A stretch of DNA of 64,000 nt from Bradyrhizobium liaoningense. GTDB lineage: Bacteria; Pseudomonadota; Alphaproteobacteria; Rhizobiales; Xanthobacteraceae. The notes beneath the pieces are model-generated. The model ran no database searches, had not been told where the DNA came from, and saw only the letters and a program-made list of their open reading frames with translations. Position 1 is the first letter of the stretch; each line of letters begins with the position of its first letter. This document shows, in pieces, positions 7,385 through 16,703 of this stretch. Location: positions 558,001-622,000 of the forward strand of contig NZ_JAFCJS010000005.1 in NCBI RefSeq assembly GCF_018130825.1. Direction: 5' to 3'. The translations under genes were made by a program, and so were the position numbers.

Positions 7385-7963
7385 ATGACAGAAATCTATT
7401 GGAGAGCGAACAACATTGCCACGATCGCCGGCTTTCTTTCGGCAGCCGAATGCGAGGACTACATCCGCCTGGGTGAAGCGACCGGCTTCGAGGAAGCTCC
7501 CATCACCACGTCTAGGGGCATGATCATGATGAAGGACGTGCGCAACAACGATCGAGTCATGATCGACGATCCGGAGCGAGCCCTTGAGCTCTATCATAGG
7601 CTCTCCAGCGGACTTGCACCGGAGTTTCAGCGGGTGTGGACCCCGATCGGGCTCAACGAGCGGCTCCGTCTCTACCGTTACGATGTCGGGCAGCAGTTCG
7701 ACTGGCATCGCGATGGCTATTTTCAGCGGCCGAACGGAGAACGCAGCTTCTTCACGTTCATGGTCTATCTGAACGACGACTACGAGGGCGGTGCGACGTC
7801 GTTCAGCGGCGATGCAGGCCGGCCCGCAATTCGCATTACGCCGGCGAAAGGGATGGGACTTCTGTTCCATCATCCGATCGTGCATCGCGGCGATCCGGTC
7901 GTGACGGGACGCAAATACGTGCTGCGGACGGATGTGATGTACCGCCGTGTCGCGACTCCATGA
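7385..7963 (+). CDS. 2OG-Fe(II) dioxygenase, prolyl 4-hydroxylase-like
   Basis: The product is 192 aa. The iron facial triad is visible as His108 and Asp110 (FDWHRDGYF) and His167 (HHPIVHRGD), with Lys177 ten residues later as the probable 2-oxoglutarate ligand. Between them lie FFTFMVYLNDDYEGGATSF, the usual jelly-roll strands of the P4H-alpha-like family (compare YLN..YEGG.T.F). The start at 7385 follows AGGAGGCC; the Met ten codons upstream overlaps the preceding hairpin. The substrate is unknown; bacterial members hydroxylate free amino acids, proteins or small molecules. It stands alone between two terminator hairpins. Confidence 0.88.
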   Translation: MTEIYWRANNIATIAGFLSAAECEDYIRLGEATGFEEAPITTSRGMIMMKDVRNNDRVMIDDPERALELYHRLSSGLAPEFQRVWTPIGLNERLRLYRYDVGQQFDWHRDGYFQRPNGERSFFTFMVYLNDDYEGGATSFSGDAGRPAIRITPAKGMGLLFHHPIVHRGDPVVTGRKYVLRTDVMYRRVATP

Positions 7964-7967
7964 CGAG

Positions 7968-7997
7968 GTGAAGGGCCGCTCTCGGGCGGCCCTTCAC
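7968..7997 (+). terminator. Terminator hairpin after the 2OG oxygenase gene
   Basis: A 12-bp stem (GTGAAGGGCCGC with its complement) and a six-base loop, starting five bases after the stop codon. A short T-containing stretch follows. It is closely similar to the hairpin at 7328. Confidence 0.75.
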
Positions 7998-8118
7998 ATC
8001 TCAATTGTGCGCGCTTGGCGTGAACGCGATCTACGCGCGGCGCGACCAAGTTTAAGGGATTGCGCGCGCGCAAACGCTGCGTATTCTCGCGGCGACACAG
8101 TCTTGATCGGGCAGGCGC

Positions 8119-8865
8119 ATGACCACTCTTGAGCAAACGATCCGCCCCGCGGCGCGATCCAGCGAATGGAAGGCGATCGTCGTCCTGATCCTGCTGATCC
8201 CGGTGCTGTGGTCGCCGCCGTTCCTGGTTCGCTTCTTCCTGTATCAGCCGTTCAACATCCCGTCCGGTTCGATGACGCCGACGCTGGTCGTCGGCGACTA
8301 CGTCTTCGCCGCCAAATATGCCTACGGCTATGGCCGCTATTCCTTCCCCTTCGCGCCGTCCTGGATCTCGGGCCGCATCCTCGCCGCCGCCCCCGAATAC
8401 GGCGACATCGTCGTGTTTCGCACGCCGAAGGACACCTCGGTCGACTACGTCAAGCGCGTGGTCGGCCTGCCCGGCGACCGCGTCCAGATGCGGGGAGGGC
8501 AGCTCATCCTCAACGACCGCGCGGTGACGCGCGTGGCGCTGAAGGAGGTGTTCGCCGGTGCGGCCTGCGGCGGCGATGACGAGGCGAAGGCCAAACGCTG
8601 GCGTGAGACGCTGCCGAGCGGCGCGAGCTATGTGACCTACGACTGCGTCGACAATGGCTTCCTCGACAACACCAGCGTCTACACGGTGCCGCCAGGACAT
8701 TTCTTCGTGCTCGGCGACAACCGCGACAACTCCACCGACAGCCGCATGATGTCGGCGTTCGGTTTCGTGCCGATGGACAATCTGGTCGGCAAGGTGACAC
8801 GGATCTTCTGGTCGCTCGACGAAAACGGCGATCCGCACATGGAGCGGCTGGGGAAGGTGCAGTGA
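8119..8865 (+). CDS. lepB: Signal peptidase I
   Basis: The product is 248 aa, typical for alphaproteobacterial LepB. One N-terminal membrane segment (about residues 18-42) is followed by the catalytic serine in IPSGSMTPTL (Ser51) and the general-base lysine in DYVKRVVGLPGD (Lys112). Box E is GDNRDNSTDSR near the C-terminus. The enzyme cleaves Sec and Tat signal peptides on the periplasmic face of the inner membrane. The gene is not next to the era/rnc genes that accompany lepB in many alphaproteobacteria, so it may be an additional copy. It converges on the radical SAM gene with a 16-bp gap. Confidence 0.93.
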   Translation: MTTLEQTIRPAARSSEWKAIVVLILLIPVLWSPPFLVRFFLYQPFNIPSGSMTPTLVVGDYVFAAKYAYGYGRYSFPFAPSWISGRILAAAPEYGDIVVFRTPKDTSVDYVKRVVGLPGDRVQMRGGQLILNDRAVTRVALKEVFAGAACGGDDEAKAKRWRETLPSGASYVTYDCVDNGFLDNTSVYTVPPGHFFVLGDNRDNSTDSRMMSAFGFVPMDNLVGKVTRIFWSLDENGDPHMERLGKVQ

Positions 8866-8881
8866 GGCGCGACGGCGCACC

Positions 8882-10642
8882 TCACGAGACGGGGATCTTC
8901 CGCCTCTGCGCTTCCTCGATGTGTCGGCGCTGATCGAGGAAGGCCTGGCTCGACCGCGTCTTGAACAATTCGAGGCTCTCGGTTTGATCGGTCGAAGCCG
9001 TCAGCGCCTTGTCGGTATAGGCGAGCCGATGCGGATCGCGCTTGACCTTGCGCGCAAGGCGCTCGAGACGGATTGCGAGCGTCGCCCAGCGAGCTGCCTT
9101 GGTCGCCGTTTCCGCAACGAAGCGAGGATAGAACAGCCACGCCGGCTCCGTCGGCAGATGTGGACGGCGCTCACGCCGGCTTTTCAGACGGAGCACACCG
9201 CCCTCGAGCGGGTGGACATGCTCGATCGGATGGTAGCCCCTGAAATAGAGAACGAAGGTCTTGATCCTGTTGACGCTGTTGCCGGTTGCCGCGGCCCGCC
9301 GCATGATCGTTTCGACATGCGCCCAGCTGTAGTAGGTGGCCCAGGCCGTCGCGTAGGCGTGTTCCCATTCGGCCTGCGACATCGTCGTGTGCGCGACCGT
9401 GACATGGTCCAGATCGTACTTGTTGAGGTCCGGATCCATCGTGACGCCCTTGGTGTATAGCGTCTTGTGATCCTCCGATCCGGGCAGCGGCGTCAGGAAG
9501 AAGAACTCCAGCATGTCGATCGGCAGCTCGTCCTGGATGATCTTGATGTCACGGATGATCGACGCCGGCGTGTCGTTCGGGAAACCGAGGATATAGCCGC
9601 CGACGGTGACGATTTTGGCCTGCTTCCAGGCTAGCATCATCTCGCGGTAATCCGTGATCTTGTTCTGGCGCTTCTTGGCGCCGAGCAGACTGTCCGGATT
9701 GATGTTTTCCAGGCCGATGAAGCACCTGCGTACGCCTGCTTTTGCGCATTTCTCGACGAAGTTCGGCAGCTTGTGGCAGAGGGTGTCGACCTGGATCGTG
9801 AAGCTCAGCTGCCATCCTTCGCTCTCGCGAAGCGCGATGATGCGGTCGAGCAACACCTCCCAGTCCTTGTTGCGGGCGAAATTGTCATCGGTGATGAAGA
9901 AGGCATGAATGCCCTGCGCGACATTGGCGCGGATCAGGGCCTCGATGTCGTCGGCAGTCCGGCGCCGAGACTTGCGGCCTTGCACGTTGATGATCGTGCA
10001 GAACGAGCACTGGAAGGGGCAGCCACGGCCGGCGTCGAAACTCGTGGTGCGACCCATTACCCGCTTGATCTGCTCTTGGGGAATGATTGGTAACGACTGA
10101 CCTTCGAGATGCGGAAGGTCATCGAGGAAATTGTACTGTGGCTGAAGCCGCCCGGCGACGGCATCCTGCAGGACGTGCTCAAGACGTCCTTCAGCCTCCC
10201 CGGCAAACACCGACACACCCAGATCCATGATCTTGCGAACGTCAGGGTCGCAATCCGGCAACATGGCCAGCGTCCCCGAGACATGGAAGCCCCCGACCGC
10301 GACCTGGATACCCCGGCTTCGAAATTGTCGTGCGATATCAATCGCTCGTGGAAACTGGTTGGACTGTACGCCGACCAGCATCACCATACCGGCATTGGCC
10401 GTCTTGATCGAGCGCGCCAGCGCTTCAACCCGCACTCTCCGGTTGGTCTCGTCGATCGCTTCAAGGTCGATGTCGAAATCTGCGCCGAGAACCTGACGCT
10501 CGCGGCAATCGAGCGCGATGCCATGAAGGCACGCCAAGGAATTGGAAGGCAGGCCCCCCCGCCACCAACGGATTACGTAGCCATCACTGTCGTAATGCGA
10601 CGGCTTGATGAGAACAAGCCGGAATGTCTTGTTCGTCGGCAT
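8882..10642 (-). CDS. B12-binding-domain radical SAM protein
   Basis: The product is 586 aa. The N-terminal half (about residues 10-160) has the cobalamin-binding Rossmann layout (RLVLIKPSHYD, GIQVAVGGFHVSG, DLGVSVFAGEAE). The radical SAM domain carries CPFQCSFC with cysteines at about 208, 212 and 215, followed by FITDDNFARNKDW and GLENINPDSLLGAKK, both characteristic of B12-radical SAM enzymes. The C-terminal 150 residues form an Arg-rich helical extension. Family members include methyltransferases and cyclases such as hopanoid HpnP and HpnJ, but no hopanoid genes are nearby and I cannot assign a substrate. The start is taken at 10642 because the upstream Met lies in a non-conserved-looking stretch. 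Confidence 0.85.
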   Translation of the reverse strand: MPTNKTFRLVLIKPSHYDSDGYVIRWWRGGLPSNSLACLHGIALDCRERQVLGADFDIDLEAIDETNRRVRVEALARSIKTANAGMVMLVGVQSNQFPRAIDIARQFRSRGIQVAVGGFHVSGTLAMLPDCDPDVRKIMDLGVSVFAGEAEGRLEHVLQDAVAGRLQPQYNFLDDLPHLEGQSLPIIPQEQIKRVMGRTTSFDAGRGCPFQCSFCTIINVQGRKSRRRTADDIEALIRANVAQGIHAFFITDDNFARNKDWEVLLDRIIALRESEGWQLSFTIQVDTLCHKLPNFVEKCAKAGVRRCFIGLENINPDSLLGAKKRQNKITDYREMMLAWKQAKIVTVGGYILGFPNDTPASIIRDIKIIQDELPIDMLEFFFLTPLPGSEDHKTLYTKGVTMDPDLNKYDLDHVTVAHTTMSQAEWEHAYATAWATYYSWAHVETIMRRAAATGNSVNRIKTFVLYFRGYHPIEHVHPLEGGVLRLKSRRERRPHLPTEPAWLFYPRFVAETATKAARWATLAIRLERLARKVKRDPHRLAYTDKALTASTDQTESLELFKTRSSQAFLDQRRHIEEAQRRKIPVS

Positions 10643-10784
10643 GCGCGGAGGGTATCCCGCGAACGCTCGATCGCCAACCCGTTTTGATTGCATCTTGCGA
10701 CGACCGAGCCGCGGTCTACGTCGTTCCGGAGGCGCTTCGCGTTGCCCCGGGACGAAAGGGGATGCGACCTAAGCGTGTAGAGTC

Positions 10785-10813
10785 AAAAAACCCCGGCATC
10801 GCTGCCGGGGTTT
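10785..10813 (-). terminator. Rho-independent terminator of groESL
   Basis: An 11-bp perfect stem (AAACCCCGGCA with its complement) around TCGC, followed on the minus strand by a run of T. It lies 32 bp beyond the groEL stop codon. Confidence 0.92.
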
Positions 10814-10844
10814 CGCATTTCGTATCGTGCCTGAGAGGCCGGAC

Positions 10845-12485
<1,641 letters not shown>

Positions 12486-12533
12486 CTGGAATTTTCCTTG
12501 GATGATGTTTGACTGGAGGGAGAGAGGGGGCTC

Positions 12534-12848
12534 TTAGGCCGCCTTCTTCTTGGAAGCGGGGACGTCGAGGACGCCCATGATGTCGCTTTCCTTCATGATC
12601 AGGAGATCGACGCCGTCGATCTTGACCTCGGTGCCGGACCACTTGCCGAACAGCACGCGGTCGCCGACCTTCAGGTCGATCGGGATCAGCTTGCCGGCTT
12701 CGTCGCGGCCACCGGGGCCGACGGCGACGACTTCACCCTGGGAGGGCTTTTCCTTGGCAGTGTCGGGAATGATGATGCCGCCAGCGGTCTTCTCTTCTGC
12801 GTCGATACGCTTGACCACGACGCGGTCGTGAAGCGGACGGAATTTCAT
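12534..12848 (-). CDS. groES: 10-kDa co-chaperonin GroES
   Basis: The product is 104 aa, beginning MKFRPLHDRVVVKRID, with the mobile-loop region EKTAGGIIIPD and the conserved GDRVLFGKWSGTEVKIDG. It caps the GroEL ring. The ATG is preceded by AGGAGGAC at the best spacing. It is the first gene of the operon, 43 bp from a CIRCE-like inverted repeat. Confidence 0.98.
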   Translation of the reverse strand: MKFRPLHDRVVVKRIDAEEKTAGGIIIPDTAKEKPSQGEVVAVGPGGRDEAGKLIPIDLKVGDRVLFGKWSGTEVKIDGVDLLIMKESDIMGVLDVPASKKKAA

Positions 12849-12890
12849 GCAGTCCTCCTAAGTAGTTGCACGATATGGGATTTTTGGGCG

Positions 12891-12917
12891 TTAGCAGTCT
12901 GTGCCCGCGAGTGCTAG
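12891..12917 (-). promoter_or_regulatory. CIRCE element (HrcA operator)
   Basis: TTAGCAGTC-N9-GAGTGCTAG. The consensus is TTAGCACTC-N9-GAGTGCTAA, so 16 of 18 positions match. It lies between the inferred promoter and the groES ribosome-binding site, as expected for HrcA repression of groESL under non-stress conditions. Confidence 0.9.
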
Positions 12918-12930
12918 CACAGGCGAGGCT

Positions 12931-12960
12931 GAAATAGGACAGGAATTTTGCGGGGGCAAG
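12931..12960 (-). promoter_or_regulatory. groESL promoter candidate
   Basis: Read on the minus strand: CTTGCC, an 18-bp spacer, then TATTTC, placed just upstream of the CIRCE element. The -35 hexamer begins CTTG, as in many alphaproteobacterial housekeeping and heat-shock promoters. The transcription start is not known. Confidence 0.45.
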
Positions 12961-13247
12961 GGCTTCTAGCAGAAAAATCGGCACCCGGAAGCGTGGACTG
13001 CCAGAATCTCTATCCCATCGTTAACCAGCCTCGGAGGCCTCTTCGAGGCCCCGTGGGGGCCGTATTAGCACGGAGTTCTCTCTGCTGCTAACGCATTGAA
13101 TTTCAACAGCTTGTTAAACTTTTGGGCTTGAGATGGGTTGTCAATTTGCGTCACATTTCTCTCATGTGAGCGCATCTCCACCGGGTGGCTCGTAAGCAGC
13201 GTACCGGAAAGCCGCCCCCTGAATGCGCTCCTGCAAAGGAGGTTGGC
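12961..13247. other. Intergenic region between groESL and usg
   Basis: About 290 bp without a supported gene. It contains a GGCCTC-TTC-GAGGCC hairpin at about 13036-13050 followed by a second GC stretch, then an AT-richer segment (about 13090-13170) likely to hold the usg promoter. The usg ribosome-binding site AAAGGAGGT ends the region. Confidence 0.4.
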
Positions 13248-13535
13248 ATGGGACTGCGGGTTGGGGGCGTTTCCGAGGACTTCCGGAAACAGATGCTGGG
13301 CTACGGGCTGACGACGGCGCAAATTCTCTACCGGATGCCGGATCATCCCTCGCTGCTCCAGACCTATGTCTGGCAGAACTACGACATGTTTCCGAAATTT
13401 CCCGCGCTGACCGACTTCCTGGCCTTCTGGCAGGAGAAGCTCGACGGTCCGCTGTTCTCGGTCACCGTCGCGCATTCCAAGCTGATCAAGCCGGCCGAGC
13501 TGCGCGCCGTCGACGGCGTATTCCGGCTGCATTGA
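13248..13535 (+). CDS. usg: Usg-family protein (COG5425)
   Basis: The product is 95 aa. Core sequence LGYGLTTAQILYRMPDHPSLLQTYVWQNYD followed by PALTDFLAFWQEKLDGPLFSVTVAHSKLI is the hallmark of the small alphaproteobacterial Usg proteins, named from a gene upstream of a tryptophan operon. Biochemical function is unproven. The start at 13248 is fixed by AAAGGAGGT eight bases upstream; an in-frame ATG 21 codons earlier lacks a site. No trp genes are near, so there is no contextual support for a tryptophan role here. Confidence 0.85.
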   Translation: MGLRVGGVSEDFRKQMLGYGLTTAQILYRMPDHPSLLQTYVWQNYDMFPKFPALTDFLAFWQEKLDGPLFSVTVAHSKLIKPAELRAVDGVFRLH

Positions 13536-13540
13536 TTCAA

Positions 13541-13686
13541 GGCGCGCTCTCGTAGGTTGGGCAAAGGCGCGCTCTTGCGCGCCGTGCCCACCATCTCCCG
13601 CGACATCTGACAATGGTGGGCACGCTTCCGCCTTCGCTCTTCGAGCTACGGCGGACAAGTCGCTTTGCCCACCCTACGAACGCGCT
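13541..13686. repeat. Palindromic intergenic repeat, type A (long form)
   Basis: A long imperfect inverted repeat with ends CGTAGGTTGGGCAAAGG and its complement, and an inner second pair of arms reading GTGCCCACCAT and its complement. The same type recurs at 32533-32626 in a shorter form. It fills the gap between the convergent usg and TPR/GT41 genes. Confidence 0.8.
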
Positions 13687-13714
13687 TGCAGCGTGACCGC
13701 TGCCTGAGGGGCAA

Positions 13715-15841
13715 TCAGGCGTCGCTGCTGCAATAGCGCTTCCACATCGCGCGATAGGCCTGGTCGACCGCTTCCGCGTAGGCGACCGGGTTGCAGGCGG
13801 GCGCTGCCCTGACCTGTCCGGGCAGCTCGCGGCGCAACTTGTCGAGGTCGCCGATCTCAGCCGCACGGCTCACCGCGATGTCGATATAGGCCTCCTCGCT
13901 ATCCGTGACCCAGTCCGGCAGGCCAATCGCGGAGAGGATGGAGCCGGCGGCGCGGCTGGGCAGACTGTTCCCGAGTTTCGCCACCACGGGCACGCCCATC
14001 TGCAAGGCTTCCAATGTGCTGACGCCGCCATTCTGCGGGAACGGGTCGAGGGCAATATCGACGCGATTGAACGCAGCCAGATGATCGACCCGCAAGGTGG
14101 TGCCGAGCAGTTCGACGCGTTCGGCCGGCACGCCGCAAGCTGCAAGCCGTGCCAGCAGATTATCGCGGACCATTTGATCGTCCAGCGCAACATCCTTGAT
14201 CAGCAGTCGCGACCCCGGCACCCGCTCGAGAATCCGGGACCAAGCCTGCGCGGCCTGGTCTGAAATCTTGCTGATGCGGTTGAAGACGCCGAATGTGACG
14301 AAGCCGTTCGTGATCGCCGGCGTTGACGTCCCCGCAAGCTCCATCGGCAGCGGTTCCAGCGTCACGAAGCAGGGCAGATCGACGACGGTTTCCGCAAACA
14401 GATGCCGGACCGCGGCAGGGATCGCGACCGGGTCCGAGAACAGATAGTCGATCGTCGGCAGCCCGGTGCCGGTGCCGTGGCCCCAGCCATGGGCCTGGAT
14501 CGGCGCCGGCTTGCGCGCAAACACGCTGAGGCGGTTTCCTTTGGTGTGGCCGGACAGATCGATCAGGATATCGATACCATCGGCGCGGATCTCGGCGGCG
14601 AGGCGATCGTCGCTCCATTGCGAGGCGTCGCGCCAGCGATCGGCGATCTTTCGAAATTCGTCGGTCGCCGGATCCACTTTCGACGAACAGGAGTAGCACA
14701 CGACCTCAAACTGTGCCCGGTCATGGTACTGCAGGACCGGCTTGAATATGAACGCGGCCGAATGCGCGTTGAAGTCCGACGAGACATAGCCGAGCACCAG
14801 CGGGCGATCCGGATCGCGGCTGTTGTCGTACGGTCCCGCCGCTTCTGAAGCGAACGTCTTGCCGATCCGCTCCCACCAGACCTGCCGCGCCTGCTGATGC
14901 TGCTCGACGCTGGCATCCGCCGCGAAATCGAGCGTGAATATCTTGTTGGAGATCGCGCCCGGGAAGTCAGGCTCGATCTCGAGCGCTCTGTCGTAACTGG
15001 CCAGGGCCTCGTCGACCTGCCCAAGCGTGGAGAGACAAACGCCCCGGATCAGGTGAGCTTGAACGGCATCGGGATCGAGCGCGATAGCTTTCTCGCTATC
15101 GTGCAATGCTTCGGCCACTTGCTGGATCTGGAGCCAGACACAGGCGCGCCCGAGCCAGCCGTTCATGTCGTCGGGCGCCAGGGCGATTGCCCGATTGCAA
15201 TCCGCCATGGCTTCGTCAAATCGCAGAAGCTCCTGCAATGCGATGGCGCGGTTCGCCAGCGCCGAGGCATAGTCGAACTTGATCGACAGCGCGCGGTTCA
15301 GGCTTGCGATGGCCTCGTCATAATTGCGCAGACGGCAGAGCACCCAACCCCGACCGTTGTGGGCTTCGGCAAGATTTCCGTCGATTGCGAGCGCCTTGTC
15401 GTAGCACTCGAGCGCTTGCTGAAGATCGAGATTCACGCTCGCATTGCCGAGATTGGACAGGGCTACGGCGAAGTTGGGGCGCAAGGCGAGGGCCTTTCGA
15501 TAGCTCTCGCAGGCCTCGTCGTGACGTCGGAGCTTGTTCAGCGCGACGCCCCGGCTCATGTGAGCATCGGCAGATTGCGGATCCACGGCGACTGCCCGGC
15601 TCAGCAGAATTTCGGCTTCCTGGTAGTTCTTGGCGTCTGACTCCAAACTGCCGAGCATATGCAGCGCGATGAACTGGTTGGGCGCGAGCTGCAGGACCTG
15701 GCGATAGCCAGCCCGGGCCTCGGCGAGAAGCCCTTGCTTCTGCAACTGGAGGGCCAGCCCGAGCAATGGCAGCACTTCGGCCTTCTGCCGCTTTTGAAGC
15801 CGCGCATTGTGAAATGCACGCTGACCTACGCTGTTGCTCAT
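13715..15841 (-). CDS. TPR protein with GT41 (O-GlcNAc transferase-like) domain
   Basis: The product is 708 aa. The first about 310 residues are some eight tetratricopeptide repeats in tandem (for example YQEAEILLSRAVAVDPQSADAH, ALECYDKALAIDGNLAEAH). The C-terminal about 380 residues match glycosyltransferase family 41: LGYVSSDFNAHSAAF holds the histidine equivalent to the OGT active-site base, IDILIDLSGHTKGNRL the second conserved motif, and LDPFPQNGGVSTLEALQMGVPVV the nucleotide-sugar site. The predicted action is transfer of a sugar to Ser/Thr of proteins in the cytoplasm; donor and target are unknown. No flagellar or adhesin gene is nearby to name a target. An AGCAACAGC start region reads MSNSVGQR. 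Confidence 0.87.
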   Translation of the reverse strand: MSNSVGQRAFHNARLQKRQKAEVLPLLGLALQLQKQGLLAEARAGYRQVLQLAPNQFIALHMLGSLESDAKNYQEAEILLSRAVAVDPQSADAHMSRGVALNKLRRHDEACESYRKALALRPNFAVALSNLGNASVNLDLQQALECYDKALAIDGNLAEAHNGRGWVLCRLRNYDEAIASLNRALSIKFDYASALANRAIALQELLRFDEAMADCNRAIALAPDDMNGWLGRACVWLQIQQVAEALHDSEKAIALDPDAVQAHLIRGVCLSTLGQVDEALASYDRALEIEPDFPGAISNKIFTLDFAADASVEQHQQARQVWWERIGKTFASEAAGPYDNSRDPDRPLVLGYVSSDFNAHSAAFIFKPVLQYHDRAQFEVVCYSCSSKVDPATDEFRKIADRWRDASQWSDDRLAAEIRADGIDILIDLSGHTKGNRLSVFARKPAPIQAHGWGHGTGTGLPTIDYLFSDPVAIPAAVRHLFAETVVDLPCFVTLEPLPMELAGTSTPAITNGFVTFGVFNRISKISDQAAQAWSRILERVPGSRLLIKDVALDDQMVRDNLLARLAACGVPAERVELLGTTLRVDHLAAFNRVDIALDPFPQNGGVSTLEALQMGVPVVAKLGNSLPSRAAGSILSAIGLPDWVTDSEEAYIDIAVSRAAEIGDLDKLRRELPGQVRAAPACNPVAYAEAVDQAYRAMWKRYCSSDA

Positions 15842-16057
15842 GAATCAATCCCCCAGAATCTCCCGGCGAGACTAAATCGGCGAGGGAACGAATACGAGAC
15901 GACGGCCGTTCGCCACGACAGCTTCGGGCAAGCTACGGGCGACGGGGCGTCGCGCTTGCTGGCCCAAGCCCGCAATTGCTGCCCAGTCCAGGACTGGCTA
16001 GTCTGCCGTCGGGTTGTCCCCGTCCGGCGGGAGCGGCTCAGATCAGGGAGGCAGACA

Positions 16058-16585
16058 ATGGCCAAGCAAAAGGCATCAAGACCCGCATCGAAGACCGCAG
16101 TGAAGAAGCGGAGTGGCACCAAGGCAGCGGCGCGATCCTCGGCGCGCAAGGCGGTGAAGTCAAAGGCGCGCACGGCCGCACCGAAGAAGCCCGCACGTCC
16201 CAGGCAGCGCATCGCGATCAGCCATCATCGCGAGGAAGACTTCAAGGCCGACGGCCTGCGCGCCTACGCGAAGTATCGCGACCTCGGCATTGCCGATGCG
16301 ACCCATGGCCTCGCGCAGGCGCATGTGATCCGCCTGCAAGGCCCCTGCGATCCGGCGGAGGTCTCGAAGCTGCACTTCCACGACGTCGAGTTCCAGATGG
16401 TCTATGTGCTCAAGGGCTGGGTGAAGACCTATATGGACGGTCAGGGCGAGACCTTGATGAAGCAAGGCAGCGCCTGGACCCAGCCGCCGAAGATCAAGCA
16501 CATGATCCTGGACTATTCGGACGACGTCGAGTTGCTGGAGGTGATCCTGCCGGCGGAGTTTAGGACGGTGGAGTTGAAGGCGTAG
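16058..16585 (+). CDS. Cupin-domain protein with a lysine/alanine-rich N-terminal tail
   Basis: The product is 175 aa. The first about 50 residues are nearly all Lys, Ala, Arg, Ser, Thr and Pro (KTAVKKRSGTKAAARSSARK), like the tails of histone H1-like bacterial proteins. The remainder is a single cupin barrel: HFHDVEFQMVYVLKGWVKTYMDG is motif 1 (HxH...E, then G) and GSAWTQPPKIKHMI is motif 2 with its His. The start at 16058 follows AGGGAGGC. The tail could bind nucleic acid or acidic surfaces; the barrel may bind a metal and a small molecule. Function is unknown. It is divergent from the TPR/GT41 gene. Confidence 0.72.
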   Translation: MAKQKASRPASKTAVKKRSGTKAAARSSARKAVKSKARTAAPKKPARPRQRIAISHHREEDFKADGLRAYAKYRDLGIADATHGLAQAHVIRLQGPCDPAEVSKLHFHDVEFQMVYVLKGWVKTYMDGQGETLMKQGSAWTQPPKIKHMILDYSDDVELLEVILPAEFRTVELKA

Positions 16586-16610
16586 AGGCTCGCTCGCAAT
16601 GACCGGGCCT

Positions 16611-16700
16611 TGTAGCCCGGATGGAGCGAAGCGTAATCCGGGGCCGCTGTATCCGGCGGTGACGCTGTCCCGGATTGCGCTACGCTCCATCCGGGCTACG
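16611..16700. repeat. Palindromic intergenic repeat, type B
   Basis: The ends GTAGCCCGGATGGAGCGAAG and its near-perfect complement flank a short centre. Transcribed, it would form a long hairpin. It lies between the convergent cupin and nupC genes and just touches the nupC stop region. Confidence 0.85.
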
Positions 16701-16703
16701 GCG

